Below are positions 29,088 through 37,821 of a stretch of DNA of 64,000 bases, piece by piece. Location of the stretch: NCBI RefSeq assembly GCF_014982785.1, contig NZ_JADCKB010000001.1, positions 186,001 through 250,000 of the forward strand, read 5' to 3'. The stretch comes from Ructibacterium gallinarum. Lineage in GTDB: Bacteria > Bacillota > Clostridia > Monoglobales > Monoglobaceae. Positions within the stretch are counted from its first letter, which is position 1; each line of letters starts with the position of its first letter. The position numbers and the translations under genes were made by a program. Below the pieces are notes generated by a model, which saw only the letters and a program-made list of their open reading frames with translations, made no database searches and had not been told where the DNA came from.

Positions 29088-30074
29088 TTACAGCTCAATC
29101 AGCACTGCGCCCCATGTCAAACCACCGCCCATGCTGACAATCACCACCAAGTCTCCTTTTTTCGCCCGGCCTTCTTCCACCGCCTCACACAACGCAATGG
29201 GTACACAGGCCGCCGACATATTGCCATACCGCTCGATATTGGAGAACATCTTCTCTTCTCCAATTCCCAGTCGTTTTCTTGCACCTTCTATAATCCGCAT
29301 ATTGGCCTGATGAGGCACCACAAGATGGACATCATCCATGGTCTTGCCTGCGTCCTCCACCACCTTTAATGTGGCAGCGGCCATCATCTTGACCGCAAAT
29401 TTGAACACCGCACCGCCGTCCATCCAGATGGTGTGCATATTTCCAAAAGGCCGGCGCTCCTTATCGATCTCGTCACAGCGTAGGCCCGGAATGGTCAGGC
29501 AATCGCCATGTTCACCGTCCGCGCCCAAGAAACAGGATATCACACCGGTCTCTTCTTCGGTGGCCTGCACCACCGCCGCGCCGGCGCCGTCTCCAAACAG
29601 CACACAGGTGGAACGATCCTTATATTCAGTAATCTTGGATAAGGTATCCGCACCAATAACCAGCACATTTTTATACATGCCATTTTCCACATACTGGGCT
29701 GCAGTGGTGATGGCAAAGATAAATCCGGGACAGGCGGCATTCACATCAAAAGCCGCCGCATTCACTGCCCCAATCTGCTTCTGCACCAGACAGGAAATAG
29801 ACGGTGTATACATATCCGGCGAAACCGATGCCGCAATTATCAATTCAATATCCTCTGCCTTCATGTCTGCGTCCTTTAAGGCATTCTCCGCTGCCCGCAC
29901 TGCTAAATCAGACGCAAAAGTATGTTCATCGCTGATACGGCGTTCCTTGACGCCCACCCGCTTGGTAATCCATTCATCGCTGGTATCTACCATCTGTTCC
30001 AGGTCTGCATTGGTCAGCACCTTTTCAGGAAGATATTTTCCCAGGCCAATTATTTTCGCATGTAATTTACTCAT
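29088..30074 (-). CDS. fabH: 3-oxoacyl-[ACP] synthase III
   Basis: Initiating condensing enzyme that joins acetyl-CoA or branched acyl-CoA to malonyl-ACP. The start is ATG 30074 (MSKLHAKIIGLGKYLPE), overlapping the plsX end by eight bases. The 328-residue protein has the catalytic Cys in NAACPGFIFAI, His in VPHQANMRII and Asn in RYGNMSAA. Confidence 0.96.
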   Translation of the reverse strand: MSKLHAKIIGLGKYLPEKVLTNADLEQMVDTSDEWITKRVGVKERRISDEHTFASDLAVRAAENALKDADMKAEDIELIIAASVSPDMYTPSISCLVQKQIGAVNAAAFDVNAACPGFIFAITTAAQYVENGMYKNVLVIGADTLSKITEYKDRSTCVLFGDGAGAAVVQATEEETGVISCFLGADGEHGDCLTIPGLRCDEIDKERRPFGNMHTIWMDGGAVFKFAVKMMAAATLKVVEDAGKTMDDVHLVVPHQANMRIIEGARKRLGIGEEKMFSNIERYGNMSAACVPIALCEAVEEGRAKKGDLVVIVSMGGGLTWGAVLIEL

Positions 30075-31092
30075 CTGCTTCCTCACATTCCCGGGTATCC
30101 ACCCCATATTTTTGTATATTATCTGTAATGATCTCAATTAAGTGATTTTCTACCAGTTTCTTTGCCTGCAAAATTGCATGATAGAAGGCCTTTCCATTGG
30201 AACTGCCATGAGCCTTTACCATCGGCTTTGCCGCGCCCAGAATAGGCGCTCCGCCATATTCGGTATAATCCATGGTCTTTTTTAAGCTTTTGAGCCCGCC
30301 GCGGACAATTCCTGCCGCCAGCTTAGAAAACAAATTCTTTAGAAAAATCCCCTTGAGCATATCATAAAATGCCATGCCCATGCCTTCCATAAACTTGAGG
30401 ATCACATTTCCGGTAAAGCCATCACAGACCACCACGTCCGCGCCGCCTACCGGAATGTCGCGGGCTTCGATATACCCCTCATAACGAACGGGCGTCTTTT
30501 TCAGCAGCTTATGGGTTTCCACCACCAACGGCGTTCCTTTTTCTTCTTCTGTACCAATATTGACCAGTTTAACCCGTGGATTTTTACAGCCCATTATCTT
30601 TTCCATGTAAATTGAACCCATGATAGCAAACTGCTTCAAAAACGCAGGGGTACACTCGGCATTGGCGCCGGCATCCACCATTAGAAAACATCCGGAAGTA
30701 GTGGGCATGATCGGGGCAAGAGCTACCCGGCGCACTCCCCGGATCCTTTTGATCATCAGTGTTGCGCCCGCAATCAGCGCTCCAGTATTCCCGGCGCTAA
30801 CCACCGCATCTCCCTGGCCATGCCTGAGCAGGGACAAAGCCACCCGCATGGAGGAATCCTTTTTCTGCCGGATTGCGGTCATAGGGTCATCTTCCCCCTC
30901 TATGACCTCTTCTGCATTGACTACCTCAATTCTATCCCCATGATAGCCGCAACGTTTCAGCTCTTGCCGAACCGCTGCCTCCCTGCCCACCAGAATAAGA
31001 TCAACATCCATATCTCTGACCGCCGCAACGCAGCCATCCACTACCGCAGCAGGCGCATCGTCTCCGCCCATTGCGTCAATAATAATCCTCAT
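30067..31092 (-). CDS. plsX: Phosphate acyltransferase
   Basis: Converts acyl-ACP to acyl-phosphate for phosphatidic acid synthesis at the membrane. The 341-residue protein begins MRIIIDAMGGDDAPAAVVDG, the family hallmark, with SAGNTGALIAGATL and YVEAR-like YEGYIEARDIPVGGADVVVCDGF further on. It is the first gene of the fatty-acid operon; a weak promoter lies about 50 bases upstream. Confidence 0.96.
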   Translation of the reverse strand: MRIIIDAMGGDDAPAAVVDGCVAAVRDMDVDLILVGREAAVRQELKRCGYHGDRIEVVNAEEVIEGEDDPMTAIRQKKDSSMRVALSLLRHGQGDAVVSAGNTGALIAGATLMIKRIRGVRRVALAPIMPTTSGCFLMVDAGANAECTPAFLKQFAIMGSIYMEKIMGCKNPRVKLVNIGTEEEKGTPLVVETHKLLKKTPVRYEGYIEARDIPVGGADVVVCDGFTGNVILKFMEGMGMAFYDMLKGIFLKNLFSKLAAGIVRGGLKSLKKTMDYTEYGGAPILGAAKPMVKAHGSSNGKAFYHAILQAKKLVENHLIEIITDNIQKYGVDTRECEEADE

Positions 31093-31141
31093 TCACCATA
31101 CCTTCTTTATGTTTCGACCACCTGCGGGAAACCATTACCAT

Positions 31142-31171
31142 ATTATAGCGGCAATTTTGTCAACCGCGCAA
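31142..31171 (-). promoter_or_regulatory. Probable promoter of the plsX-fab operon
   Basis: On the minus strand TATAAT (31147-31142) is preceded at 18 bases by TTGCGC. A nearby TTGACA is only 10 bases from the same TATAAT and so is badly spaced. An 11-base-period direct repeat of AGTGTTAC (31209-31227) lies about 40 bases upstream and may be an operator. Confidence 0.5.
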
Positions 31172-31225
31172 GCTACATTCTGCTTTTTTAACCGTTTTTA
31201 ATGAATTTGTAACACTTACGTAACA

Positions 31226-31789
31226 CTATTTAAAGTTGATCAGCTTTCGGTTTTTCACAATATAATCCACGCCGGAATACACGGTAAGAATCACCGCTAG
31301 AATGACCAGCACCAAAATAACCATTCTTCCATAAATTTCCATCTGAGGAAAATGTGCAGTAACAATCTCAAACAACATCACCGCCACCACCAGCGCAAAC
31401 TGGGAAACGGTTTTTGCCTTCCCCCACATGCTGGCGGCAATCACCTTGTTTTCGCCCATAGCAATCAGCCGAACGCCGGTAACAATCAGTTCCCGGGCAA
31501 GGATAACCATGACAACACCGGCAGTTACATACGGCACATCCCGCTCCACAAAAGAGATCAGCGCCGCCATATTCAGCATCTTATCTGCAAGGGGATCCAT
31601 CAGCTTGCCAAAGGTGGTGATCTGCCCGTTCTTCCGGGCCAGATAACCGTCCAGATTATCCGTCAGCGTAGCCAGCAGGAAAACAATCAATGCGCCGTAT
31701 AAACCGGCGGTACCACAGCAAAGGTACAAGACCATATAAACCGGAATCAAAACGACCCGAAGCAGGGTCAGCTTGTTTGGTGTGTTCAT
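31226..31789 (-). CDS. pgsA: CDP-diacylglycerol-glycerol-3-phosphate 3-phosphatidyltransferase
   Basis: Makes phosphatidylglycerol phosphate. The start is ATG 31789 (MNTPNKLTLLRVVLIP), with AGGAGG upstream. The 187-residue protein has several membrane helices and the CDP-alcohol phosphotransferase motif spanning DNLDGYLARKNG and KLMDPLADKML (D-G-x2-A-R...G-x3-D-x3-D). It ends the recA-recX-rimO-pgsA string. Confidence 0.95.
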   Translation of the reverse strand: MNTPNKLTLLRVVLIPVYMVLYLCCGTAGLYGALIVFLLATLTDNLDGYLARKNGQITTFGKLMDPLADKMLNMAALISFVERDVPYVTAGVVMVILARELIVTGVRLIAMGENKVIAASMWGKAKTVSQFALVVAVMLFEIVTAHFPQMEIYGRMVILVLVILAVILTVYSGVDYIVKNRKLINFK

Positions 31790-31802
31790 GCTCCGCCTCC
31801 TG

Positions 31803-33131
31803 TTATTCCTCTTCCGCCCGGCCAAACAGGTCATACTCCATGGCCTGTTCCACCTTTACATTCACAAATTCGCCTTCCTTTAAAGCACGGTCACAGGTGA
31901 AAAACACCTTTCCGTCAATTTCAATGGAATCCGCATAGGTTCTTCCATACCAACGTTTTACAATCTCGTCCCGGCCCTCGGTCAAAACCTGAACCGTACT
32001 ACCAATCCGGCTCTCTCCCCAGCGGGCGGAGATCTCCGACTGCACCAGCATCAGTGTTTCTTGGCGCCGCTGCTTTTCCTCTTCCTCGATCTGATCCTCC
32101 ATACCCCATGCCGGTGTATCCTCTTCTCTAGAATAGGCAAATACACCCAGCCGCTCAAATCCAGTTTGTCTCACAAACTCTATCAGTTCCTCAAATTCTG
32201 CTTCGGTCTCCCCAGGAAAACCTACAATCAATGAGGTACGCAAAATTGCCCCCGGCACCTGCGCCCTAATTTTTTGAATCAAACTGGTAATCTGTGCCTT
32301 GCTGGTTCGGCGGCCCATTCGCTTTAAAATACGGTCACTGATATGCTGAATAGGTATATCAAAATACGAACAAAGTTTCTCTTCCTGTGCAAATACCGAA
32401 ATCAGTTCATCGGTCACCAACTCCGGATAACAATAATGTACCCGTACCCACTGTACGCCATCAATGGCACAGAGTGCGCGCAGAAGTTCAGGCAGGCAAT
32501 ATCTCCCATAGAGATCATATCCATACCGGGTGGTATCCTGTGCTACCACCACCAACTCCTTTACCCCTTCTGCCGCCATCTGCTCTGCTTCTTTTAAAAT
32601 ATCCTCTCTCTGCCGACTTCGGTACGGACCACGAATGGAAGGAATCACGCAATAAGTACAGTGATTGTCACAACCCTCTGCAATCCGAATATAGGCGGTA
32701 TAGTCCGGTGTGGTTCGCCGCCGGGACGCCTCACACAGCAACGGCTCTGCCGGGCAGAACACCTGCTGCGTCTTTCCTTGTTCCAGGGACCGCAAAATCT
32801 GACCGATCCGGTCAAAGCCATTGGTACCGATCACTGCATCTGCCTCTGGGATTTCCCGGAGAACCTGCTCCCGGTACCGTTCTGCCATACAACCGGTCAC
32901 CACCAAATATCGGCATTTTCCACTTTTTTTATACTGCGCCAGCTCTAAAATACATTCAATGGATTCCATCTTTGCCGGCTCGATAAAGGTGCAGGTATTC
33001 ACAATCAGGATCTCTGCATCCTCTTCCTGTTCCACAATTTCGTATCCTTCCTGCTCCAAAAGCCGCAACATCTGCTCGCTGTCAATCAAGTTTTTGGAAC
33101 AACCCAGGGACACAAGCGCCACCTTGCTCAA
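31803..33131 (-). CDS. rimO: Ribosomal protein S12 methylthiotransferase
   Basis: Radical SAM enzyme that methylthiolates an Asp of ribosomal protein S12. The 442-residue protein has the three N-terminal cluster cysteines (LGCSKNLID, NTCTFIEPAK, TGCMAERY), the radical SAM motif CDNHCTYCVIP, and a C-terminal TRAM domain. SLGCSKNLIDSE favours RimO over MiaB. It lies 27 bases after recX and 13 before pgsA. Confidence 0.95.
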   Translation of the reverse strand: MSKVALVSLGCSKNLIDSEQMLRLLEQEGYEIVEQEEDAEILIVNTCTFIEPAKMESIECILELAQYKKSGKCRYLVVTGCMAERYREQVLREIPEADAVIGTNGFDRIGQILRSLEQGKTQQVFCPAEPLLCEASRRRTTPDYTAYIRIAEGCDNHCTYCVIPSIRGPYRSRQREDILKEAEQMAAEGVKELVVVAQDTTRYGYDLYGRYCLPELLRALCAIDGVQWVRVHYCYPELVTDELISVFAQEEKLCSYFDIPIQHISDRILKRMGRRTSKAQITSLIQKIRAQVPGAILRTSLIVGFPGETEAEFEELIEFVRQTGFERLGVFAYSREEDTPAWGMEDQIEEEEKQRRQETLMLVQSEISARWGESRIGSTVQVLTEGRDEIVKRWYGRTYADSIEIDGKVFFTCDRALKEGEFVNVKVEQAMEYDLFGRAEEE

Positions 33132-33158
33132 TCTATCTTACTCCTAACCTATTGTATT

Positions 33159-33632
33159 CTATTCGTCAAAATTAAAGGAATACTCCTCCAGACACCGGTT
33201 AATCTCTTTCATAAAATATCCCCGCCGAAGCAGCCGGGCTTTCAGCTTTTCAAGATCCTTTCGGCTGTGCACCGCCGCACACAAATCCCGTTGGCGCACA
33301 TAATCTGCAAGAGCGCCAGCAAAATCGGCCTCTGCCTCTTCCATGGCATCGTCGATCACCTTGGCGGCGACCCCTTTCTGCCGCAGCTCCTGCCGGATCC
33401 GCGTTTTGCCCTTGGCTCCCAGCGCGGCTGCGTCCGCAATATAACATTGGGCATACCGCGCATCGTTCAAAAACCCCGCCCGGACAAACTCTTCTACTAC
33501 CTGCTCTGCCAGTTCCTTATCATAGCCCCGGCGAACCAAACGGTCATAAATTTCCCGGCAGGTATACATCCGTCCTGCCAGAAGCGCCGCTGCGACGCCC
33601 ATGGCCTTCTGCCGCATCTCCATCTTCTGCAC
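33159..33632 (-). CDS. recX: Regulatory protein RecX
   Basis: Modulates RecA filament growth. The 157-residue protein shows the tandem three-helix repeats: TCREIYDRLVRRGYDKELAEQVVEEFVRAGFLNDARYAQ, then KGKTRIRQELRQKGVAAKVIDDAME. It starts 58 bases after recA on the same strand. The N-terminal Met choice (33632 or the internal Met codons shortly after) is uncertain. Confidence 0.9.
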   Translation of the reverse strand: MQKMEMRQKAMGVAAALLAGRMYTCREIYDRLVRRGYDKELAEQVVEEFVRAGFLNDARYAQCYIADAAALGAKGKTRIRQELRQKGVAAKVIDDAMEEAEADFAGALADYVRQRDLCAAVHSRKDLEKLKARLLRRGYFMKEINRCLEEYSFNFDE

Positions 33633-33690
33633 TTCCTGTTTTCAATGTATTCCGTATCTTCCTGCCTTATGCACAAAACGGCGGACAACC

Positions 33691-34755
33691 TCAGCCTTTT
33701 TTCGGCTTGCCAGGCTTAGCCACCGGCGTAAACGGTGTGGCTTCCACCTCTCCGTCATCGGCGGCCACCGGAAGACCTACTGCTTCACGAACCTTAAGTT
33801 CTATCTCCCGGCATAATTCAGGATTATCCTTTAAAATCTTCTTTACACCTTCCCGGCCTTGTCCCAGACGTTCCCCATTATAAGAGAACCAAGAACCGCT
33901 TTTATTGACAATATCCTTCTCCACTGCCATGTCCAGAATATTTCCTTCTTTGGAAATTCCTTCACCGTAAATAATATCAAATTCCGCTTCCTTAAATGGC
34001 GGGGCAACTTTATTCTTCACAATTTTAACCTTGGTACGGTTTCCTACCATACCGCCATCATTTTTGATGGTTTCCACCCGGCGCACATCCAATCGTACCG
34101 AAGCATAAAACTTCAGCGCGCGTCCACCCGGCGTGGTTTCGGGATTTCCAAACATAACCCCTACCTTTTCCCGCAGCTGATTAATAAAAATTGCCGTTGT
34201 ATTGGATTTGCTGATGACGCTGGTTAATTTTCGCAAAGCCTGAGACATCAATCTTGCCTGAAGGCCCACATGAGCGTCACCCATTAACCCCTCAATCTCC
34301 TGCTTGGGAACCAGCGCCGCAACCGAGTCCACAACGATTACATCAATCGCGCCGGAACGCACCAGCTGCTCGGTAATCTCAAGCGCCTGCTCCCCTGAAT
34401 CCGGCTGGGATACAATCAAATCGTCAATTCGCACGCCAAGCTGCTCGGCATAAACTGGATCAAGGGCATGCTCCGCATCGATAAACGCTGCCTCGCCGCC
34501 CATTTTCTGGGCTTCTGCCACAATGTGCAGTGCAACGGTGGTTTTACCGGAGGATTCCGGCCCATATATTTCGACAATTCTGCCTCTGGGGACACCGCCG
34601 ATCCCCAGCGCCGCATCCAGCGCCAACGATCCAGTAGGAATGGCCTCCACATTGGTCACCGGTTTTTCGCCCAGGCGCATCACTGCACCCGAACCGTATT
34701 GTTTTTCTATATTACCGAACACACTCTCAAGCGCTTTCTTTTTTTGTTCGTCCAT
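33691..34755 (-). CDS. recA: Recombinase A
   Basis: ATP-dependent strand exchange and SOS co-protease. The start is ATG 34755 ([12 protein letters not shown]), matching the family N-terminus. An in-frame ATG 34 codons upstream also has a GAGGAG and is left open as an extended form. The 354-residue product has Walker [10 protein letters not shown], the MAW-like LMSQALRKL, and loop motif [24 protein letters not shown]. The leader of about 200 bases is structured. Confidence 0.96.
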   Translation of the reverse strand: MDEQKKKALESVFGNIEKQYGSGAVMRLGEKPVTNVEAIPTGSLALDAALGIGGVPRGRIVEIYGPESSGKTTVALHIVAEAQKMGGEAAFIDAEHALDPVYAEQLGVRIDDLIVSQPDSGEQALEITEQLVRSGAIDVIVVDSVAALVPKQEIEGLMGDAHVGLQARLMSQALRKLTSVISKSNTTAIFINQLREKVGVMFGNPETTPGGRALKFYASVRLDVRRVETIKNDGGMVGNRTKVKIVKNKVAPPFKEAEFDIIYGEGISKEGNILDMAVEKDIVNKSGSWFSYNGERLGQGREGVKKILKDNPELCREIELKVREAVGLPVAADDGEVEATPFTPVAKPGKPKKG

Positions 34756-34862
34756 AATATCACCTTTTCTGTTTCCTTGTTTAAATTGGCGCAACGCTTC
34801 TGCTAAGGCAAACTTCCCGCAGAGTTTGCGACAGATTGCAACCAGCACAGGAAGCATTAGCT

Positions 34863-34950
34863 CCTCAGGGTTTCAGAGGGAGATGATAATTCCCTCTGAA
34901 ATCCTGAAATAGACCCCGATGCCTAAGAGGCGGGGGACATCTGTGCTTAG
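34863..34950 (-). promoter_or_regulatory. Structured recA 5' leader: possible pseudoknot plus long hairpin
   Basis: On the minus strand CCTAAG and CTTAGG pair, and the loop run CCCCG can pair with CGGGG just after the stem, which would make an H-type pseudoknot (34913-34950). Then TTTCAGAGGGA pairs with TCCCTCTGAAA around a short loop (34871-34901), extended by TCAGG/CCTGA across one mismatch. No U-run follows. I do not match it to a known riboswitch. Confidence 0.5.
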
Positions 34951-34964
34951 GTTATTTCCTTTCC

Positions 34965-34993
34965 ATTATAGAATACCGCAAGAACAGTGTCAA
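34965..34993 (-). promoter_or_regulatory. Promoter of recA
   Basis: TTGACA (34993-34988) and TATAAT (34970-34965) with a 17-base spacer on the minus strand, a perfect consensus. No obvious LexA box (GAAC-N4-GTTC) overlaps it. Confidence 0.92.
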
Positions 34994-35012
34994 GCAATTT
35001 TTTGTCATATAA

Positions 35013-35984
35013 TCAGAATATCATATTAAGGTATGTTTTCTGCGGCGAAAACAATCCTGTGCAGGTAAAATCCGGGGCACAGCCAAACACTAGTTGCGCA
35101 AGATACTTAATATTGACCTCCGAATCATAGCCCTCACATGGCATGACCGTTCCATCCTTGATTAAAATATCCATGTTGTTTTCCGAAATATTTTCATCGG
35201 TAATCCGCAACCGCAGTTCCCCTTTAAAATCCACCGTCATGTCCTTCAGTACCCGCAAAGGGTCAACAATTCTGGCCATAGCAAAAGGCTGCACCTTACT
35301 CTCATGTTCAATCTCGCAGACGCCACAAACCTCATGCAGCTCAAAACCGCCGGATGCGGTGGTAATCATGGCGTAGCCGTCCTCCTGGTCTCCTGTTTGA
35401 TGAAAGCGAATAAATCCCTTTGATAAAACCAATAGATCCTCCAAAATCCGCCGCCAGGTTTCCGGCGTCCGCAGAACATAGCCTGTCCGGTTTTTCATCT
35501 CCCGGGCATAAATCCGATCCAGGCGGGAGATCAGCTGAGGGCCCAACTGTTTCGCCGTCACTGCACCCCGTCGGCTTACCGTCTGGGCATAGCGGTAGGT
35601 CTTTTCGTAACACTGCCGGTATCCAAATTTTTCATAAAACCCATAATCAAAGGGCACAAGCAAACTGATTGGCTGCCGCCGCTGTTTCATCTGGTCAAAG
35701 GCAAAGCCAAACATTTCCCGTACCAGTCCCCGCCGCCGAAACTCCGGCAAGGTTGCTACCCCGGATACATAATTGATATCATACTCCATATGCCGCAGAC
35801 GGATTTTGTGTGGCATCAGCTGCATATTGGATGCCGGAACGCCGTCCACCTCCGCCACAATCGTATCCGAATACGAAAAATTCTGTGTAAAATTCCAGTC
35901 AATAAACGATGCCGGATCTTCAAAACACACCTGCCAGGCGTGCTTCAAAAACGGCAGATCCTTTGGTTCTGCAAGGCGCACCAT
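35013..35984 (-). CDS. GNAT acetyltransferase with C-terminal SCP2-like domain (Eis-like)
   Basis: This 323-residue protein has an N-terminal GNAT fold (ATLPEFRRRGLVREMFGFAFDQM holds the acetyl-CoA motif), a second GNAT-like middle part (LVPFDYGFYEKFGYRQCY), and a C-terminal sterol-carrier-like domain (about 230-320, VDFKGELRLRITDENI). This is the layout of Eis-type N-acetyltransferases, some of which modify aminoglycosides or peptides. The substrate here is unknown. It starts at 35984 with CGGAGG upstream and is monocistronic. Confidence 0.85.
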   Translation of the reverse strand: MVRLAEPKDLPFLKHAWQVCFEDPASFIDWNFTQNFSYSDTIVAEVDGVPASNMQLMPHKIRLRHMEYDINYVSGVATLPEFRRRGLVREMFGFAFDQMKQRRQPISLLVPFDYGFYEKFGYRQCYEKTYRYAQTVSRRGAVTAKQLGPQLISRLDRIYAREMKNRTGYVLRTPETWRRILEDLLVLSKGFIRFHQTGDQEDGYAMITTASGGFELHEVCGVCEIEHESKVQPFAMARIVDPLRVLKDMTVDFKGELRLRITDENISENNMDILIKDGTVMPCEGYDSEVNIKYLAQLVFGCAPDFTCTGLFSPQKTYLNMIF

Positions 35985-36272
35985 GTTAACACCTCCGTAT
36001 GAAATCCTTACCTTATTTTGTTATTGTACCCTAATTTTACGAAAAATGCAAGCTGAACTGCTTTGCCACGCAAAAATACAGACAGGGCTTCTTTTCCAAA
36101 GCCAGACTGCCTGTTTTTCCGCAAGTCAACGTCCCCGCCTTGACAAAAGCAATGTCGATTTGTTTTATCAAATAAATTAATTTCCCAACATATTTTCCTA
36201 AAGAACGCCGAATTCTTCCATACATATCCCTCTTTGGTTTATTATGATTGTAAAAAAATTTTAAAAAAGCAC
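35985..36272. other. Intergenic region without a convincing gene
   Basis: Together with the perR promoter this makes a gap of about 360 bases. It becomes AT-rich towards 36.2 kb. A 62-codon minus-strand frame (36037-36225) has a weak GAGGGAT site but no recognisable domain, and I do not call it. Confidence 0.5.
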
Positions 36273-36330
36273 TTGACAAAATCGAAAATTAGATTTATAC
36301 TAAAATAGTAATGATTATTATTATTATTTA
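36273..36330 (+). promoter_or_regulatory. Promoter and PerR/Fur-type operator of perR-rubrerythrin
   Basis: TTGACA (36273-36278) and TATACT (36296-36301) are 17 bases apart. Immediately downstream TAATGATTATTATTATTATTTA (36308-36329) resembles Per/Fur boxes, so the regulator probably represses its own operon until peroxide or metal signals release it. Confidence 0.75.
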
Positions 36331-36343
36331 GAGGCGGGGTTTT

Positions 36344-36754
36344 ATGCAACCAACAGGCATAACAAAAAACAGCAAACAGCGTAGTGCCATTTTACTGCTT
36401 TTACAAAATACCAAAAGACACCCAACCGCCGATTGGATCTATGCAGAAGTACGGAAAGAACTTCCAAACATCAGTCTGGGAACGGTATATCGGAATTTGG
36501 CTTATTTGACAGAACAAGGCTTGATTCAGCGGTTGGATGTAGGCGAAGGAATGGATCGATTTGACGGCAATGTTGCACCTCACTATCATTTGTTTTGTGA
36601 ACACTGCAAAAGGCTTTTGGATTTGGATCTTCCCTATAATGCGGAACTGAATAAAAAAGCAGGAACGGCATATTCAGGTAGGATTTTGTGGCACAGCTTA
36701 GTTTTTCATGGAATATGTCATATTTGCAGCAAATCTGAAAAGGAAAAAGAATAA
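36344..36754 (+). CDS. Fur-family peroxide/metal regulator (PerR-like)
   Basis: This 136-residue regulator has the winged-helix domain (residues about 10-80: HPTADWIYAEVRKELPNISLGTVYRNL). The metal sites follow: HYHLFCEHC with the first structural-zinc Cys pair, and a second pair in CHICSK at the C-terminus. PerR is favoured over Fur by its partner, a reverse rubrerythrin 30 bases downstream, and by the operator type. The second metal-domain region is somewhat degenerate (NKKAGTAYSGRILWHSL), so peroxide sensing is likely but not certain. Confidence 0.88.
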   Translation: MQPTGITKNSKQRSAILLLLQNTKRHPTADWIYAEVRKELPNISLGTVYRNLAYLTEQGLIQRLDVGEGMDRFDGNVAPHYHLFCEHCKRLLDLDLPYNAELNKKAGTAYSGRILWHSLVFHGICHICSKSEKEKE

Positions 36755-36784
36755 AAATTATTTATATTTTGGAGGTAATGAAAA

Positions 36785-37327
36785 ATGAAAAAATGGGTAT
36801 GTACTGTATGTGGTTATGTATATGAAGGAGAAAATCCCCCGGAGGCTTGTCCGCAGTGTAAGGCTCCTGCATCCAAATTTAAAGAGCAAAGCGGAGAAGT
36901 TACCTGGGCTTGTGAACATGAAATTGGTGTTGCAAAGGATGTAGATCCCAGAGTAGTAGAAGGATTGCGCGAGAATTTTACTGGCGAATGTACAGAAGTA
37001 GGAATGTATCTTGCAATGGCTCGTCAGGCGATCAGAGAAGGCTATCCGGAAATTGGTGCATTTTACCAGCAAGCCGCATTTGAAGAAGCAGAGCATGCGG
37101 CAAAATTTGCTGAACTCTTAGGCGAAGTGGTATACGCAGACACCAAGAAAAACCTGCAGCTGAGAATGGAAGCGGAAAACGGCGCTACTGCCGGCAAATT
37201 TGAGCTTGCAAAGCTGGCAAAACAATTAAACTATGACGCCATTCATGATACCGTTCACGAAATGGCCAAGGATGAAGCGCGGCACGGTAAAGGCTTCGAG
37301 GGACTTTTAAAGAGATATTTTGGTTAA
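36785..37327 (+). CDS. Reverse rubrerythrin (rubredoxin domain first)
   Basis: NADH-linked peroxide reductase of anaerobes, electrons arriving through rubredoxin. In this 180-residue protein the rubredoxin-like site comes first (CTVCGYVY and CPQCKAP, residues about 5-30). The diiron four-helix domain follows, with [32 protein letters not shown] and a last [14 protein letters not shown] helix. This order defines reverse rubrerythrin. The ribosome site is TTGGAGG. It is co-transcribed with the PerR-like gene and ended by the terminator at 37403. Confidence 0.95.
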   Translation: MKKWVCTVCGYVYEGENPPEACPQCKAPASKFKEQSGEVTWACEHEIGVAKDVDPRVVEGLRENFTGECTEVGMYLAMARQAIREGYPEIGAFYQQAAFEEAEHAAKFAELLGEVVYADTKKNLQLRMEAENGATAGKFELAKLAKQLNYDAIHDTVHEMAKDEARHGKGFEGLLKRYFG

Positions 37328-37402
37328 TCTAAATATAACTAAATACGAATAGATATACTCTGAAAATGACTTAAAATAAGGCTTTATGATACTTGGTCTT
37401 GA

Positions 37403-37439
37403 AACACGATTAGTAAATTTTCGCTAATCGTGTTTTTTT
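37403..37439 (+). terminator. Terminator of perR-rubrerythrin
   Basis: AACACGATTAG pairs with CTAATCGTGTT around a ten-base loop, followed by seven T. Confidence 0.95.
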
Positions 37440-37460
37440 ATATTTTTCTGTATTTTCTTG

Positions 37461-37590
37461 TTTCGTGGGAAATCCGTGGGAAAAGCCATCGAAATTGACC
37501 GTGTTTTAGATTTTTCCCACGAAAACCCCTGAAACCCCAGTGTTTATGCGGCTTTGATGGGTGTCAAAATGTTTTTTTCGTGGGAAAAAA
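37461..37590. repeat. Repeated CGTGGGAAA motifs, possible integrase arm/attachment sites
   Basis: The 11-13 base motif TTTCGTGGGAAA occurs at 37461-37472, with a partial copy CGTGGGAAAA at 37475-37484, inverted as TTTTCCCACGAAAA at 37512-37525, and again at 37575-37590. The cluster lies just upstream of a truncated integrase N-terminus, where arm-type binding sites of tyrosine integrases usually lie. Confidence 0.55.
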
Positions 37591-37668
37591 TTTTTCTATC
37601 AAAACTTAAGATCTCTGCTGCTAATTTGATAAAATTATTTATAAAGACCATGTATAGGAGGTCTTACT

Positions 37669-37821
37669 ATGATAGGAAGTGTACGAAAAAAAGGTGCTAC
37701 ATGGTCATATAGAATTGATTTGGGGGTCATTAATCAAATAGAATGTAGTGGATACAAAACAAAAAAAGAAGCTACCACTGCTATGCATGAGGCTATATAT
37801 AATTATACCGGTGGACCATAG
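37669..37821 (+). pseudogene. Truncated tyrosine integrase (arm-binding N-terminal domain only)
   Basis: A 50-codon frame begins MIGSVRKKGATWSYRIDLG with a good TAGGAGG site. It matches the AP2-like N-terminal arm-binding domain of phage and conjugative-element integrases (K-K-G-x-W-x-Y ... K-K-E-A). It stops at 37821 where the IS3-type sequence starts, and the catalytic domain is missing. This is the scar of an integrated element broken by an insertion. Confidence 0.8.

Noticed and set aside
36037-36225. Minus-strand 62-codon frame containing KAGTLTCGK, faintly like the DKTGTLT loop of P-type ATPases
   Set aside because: The catalytic Asp is absent, the rest does not match an ATPase, and the ribosome site is weak; likely chance similarity.
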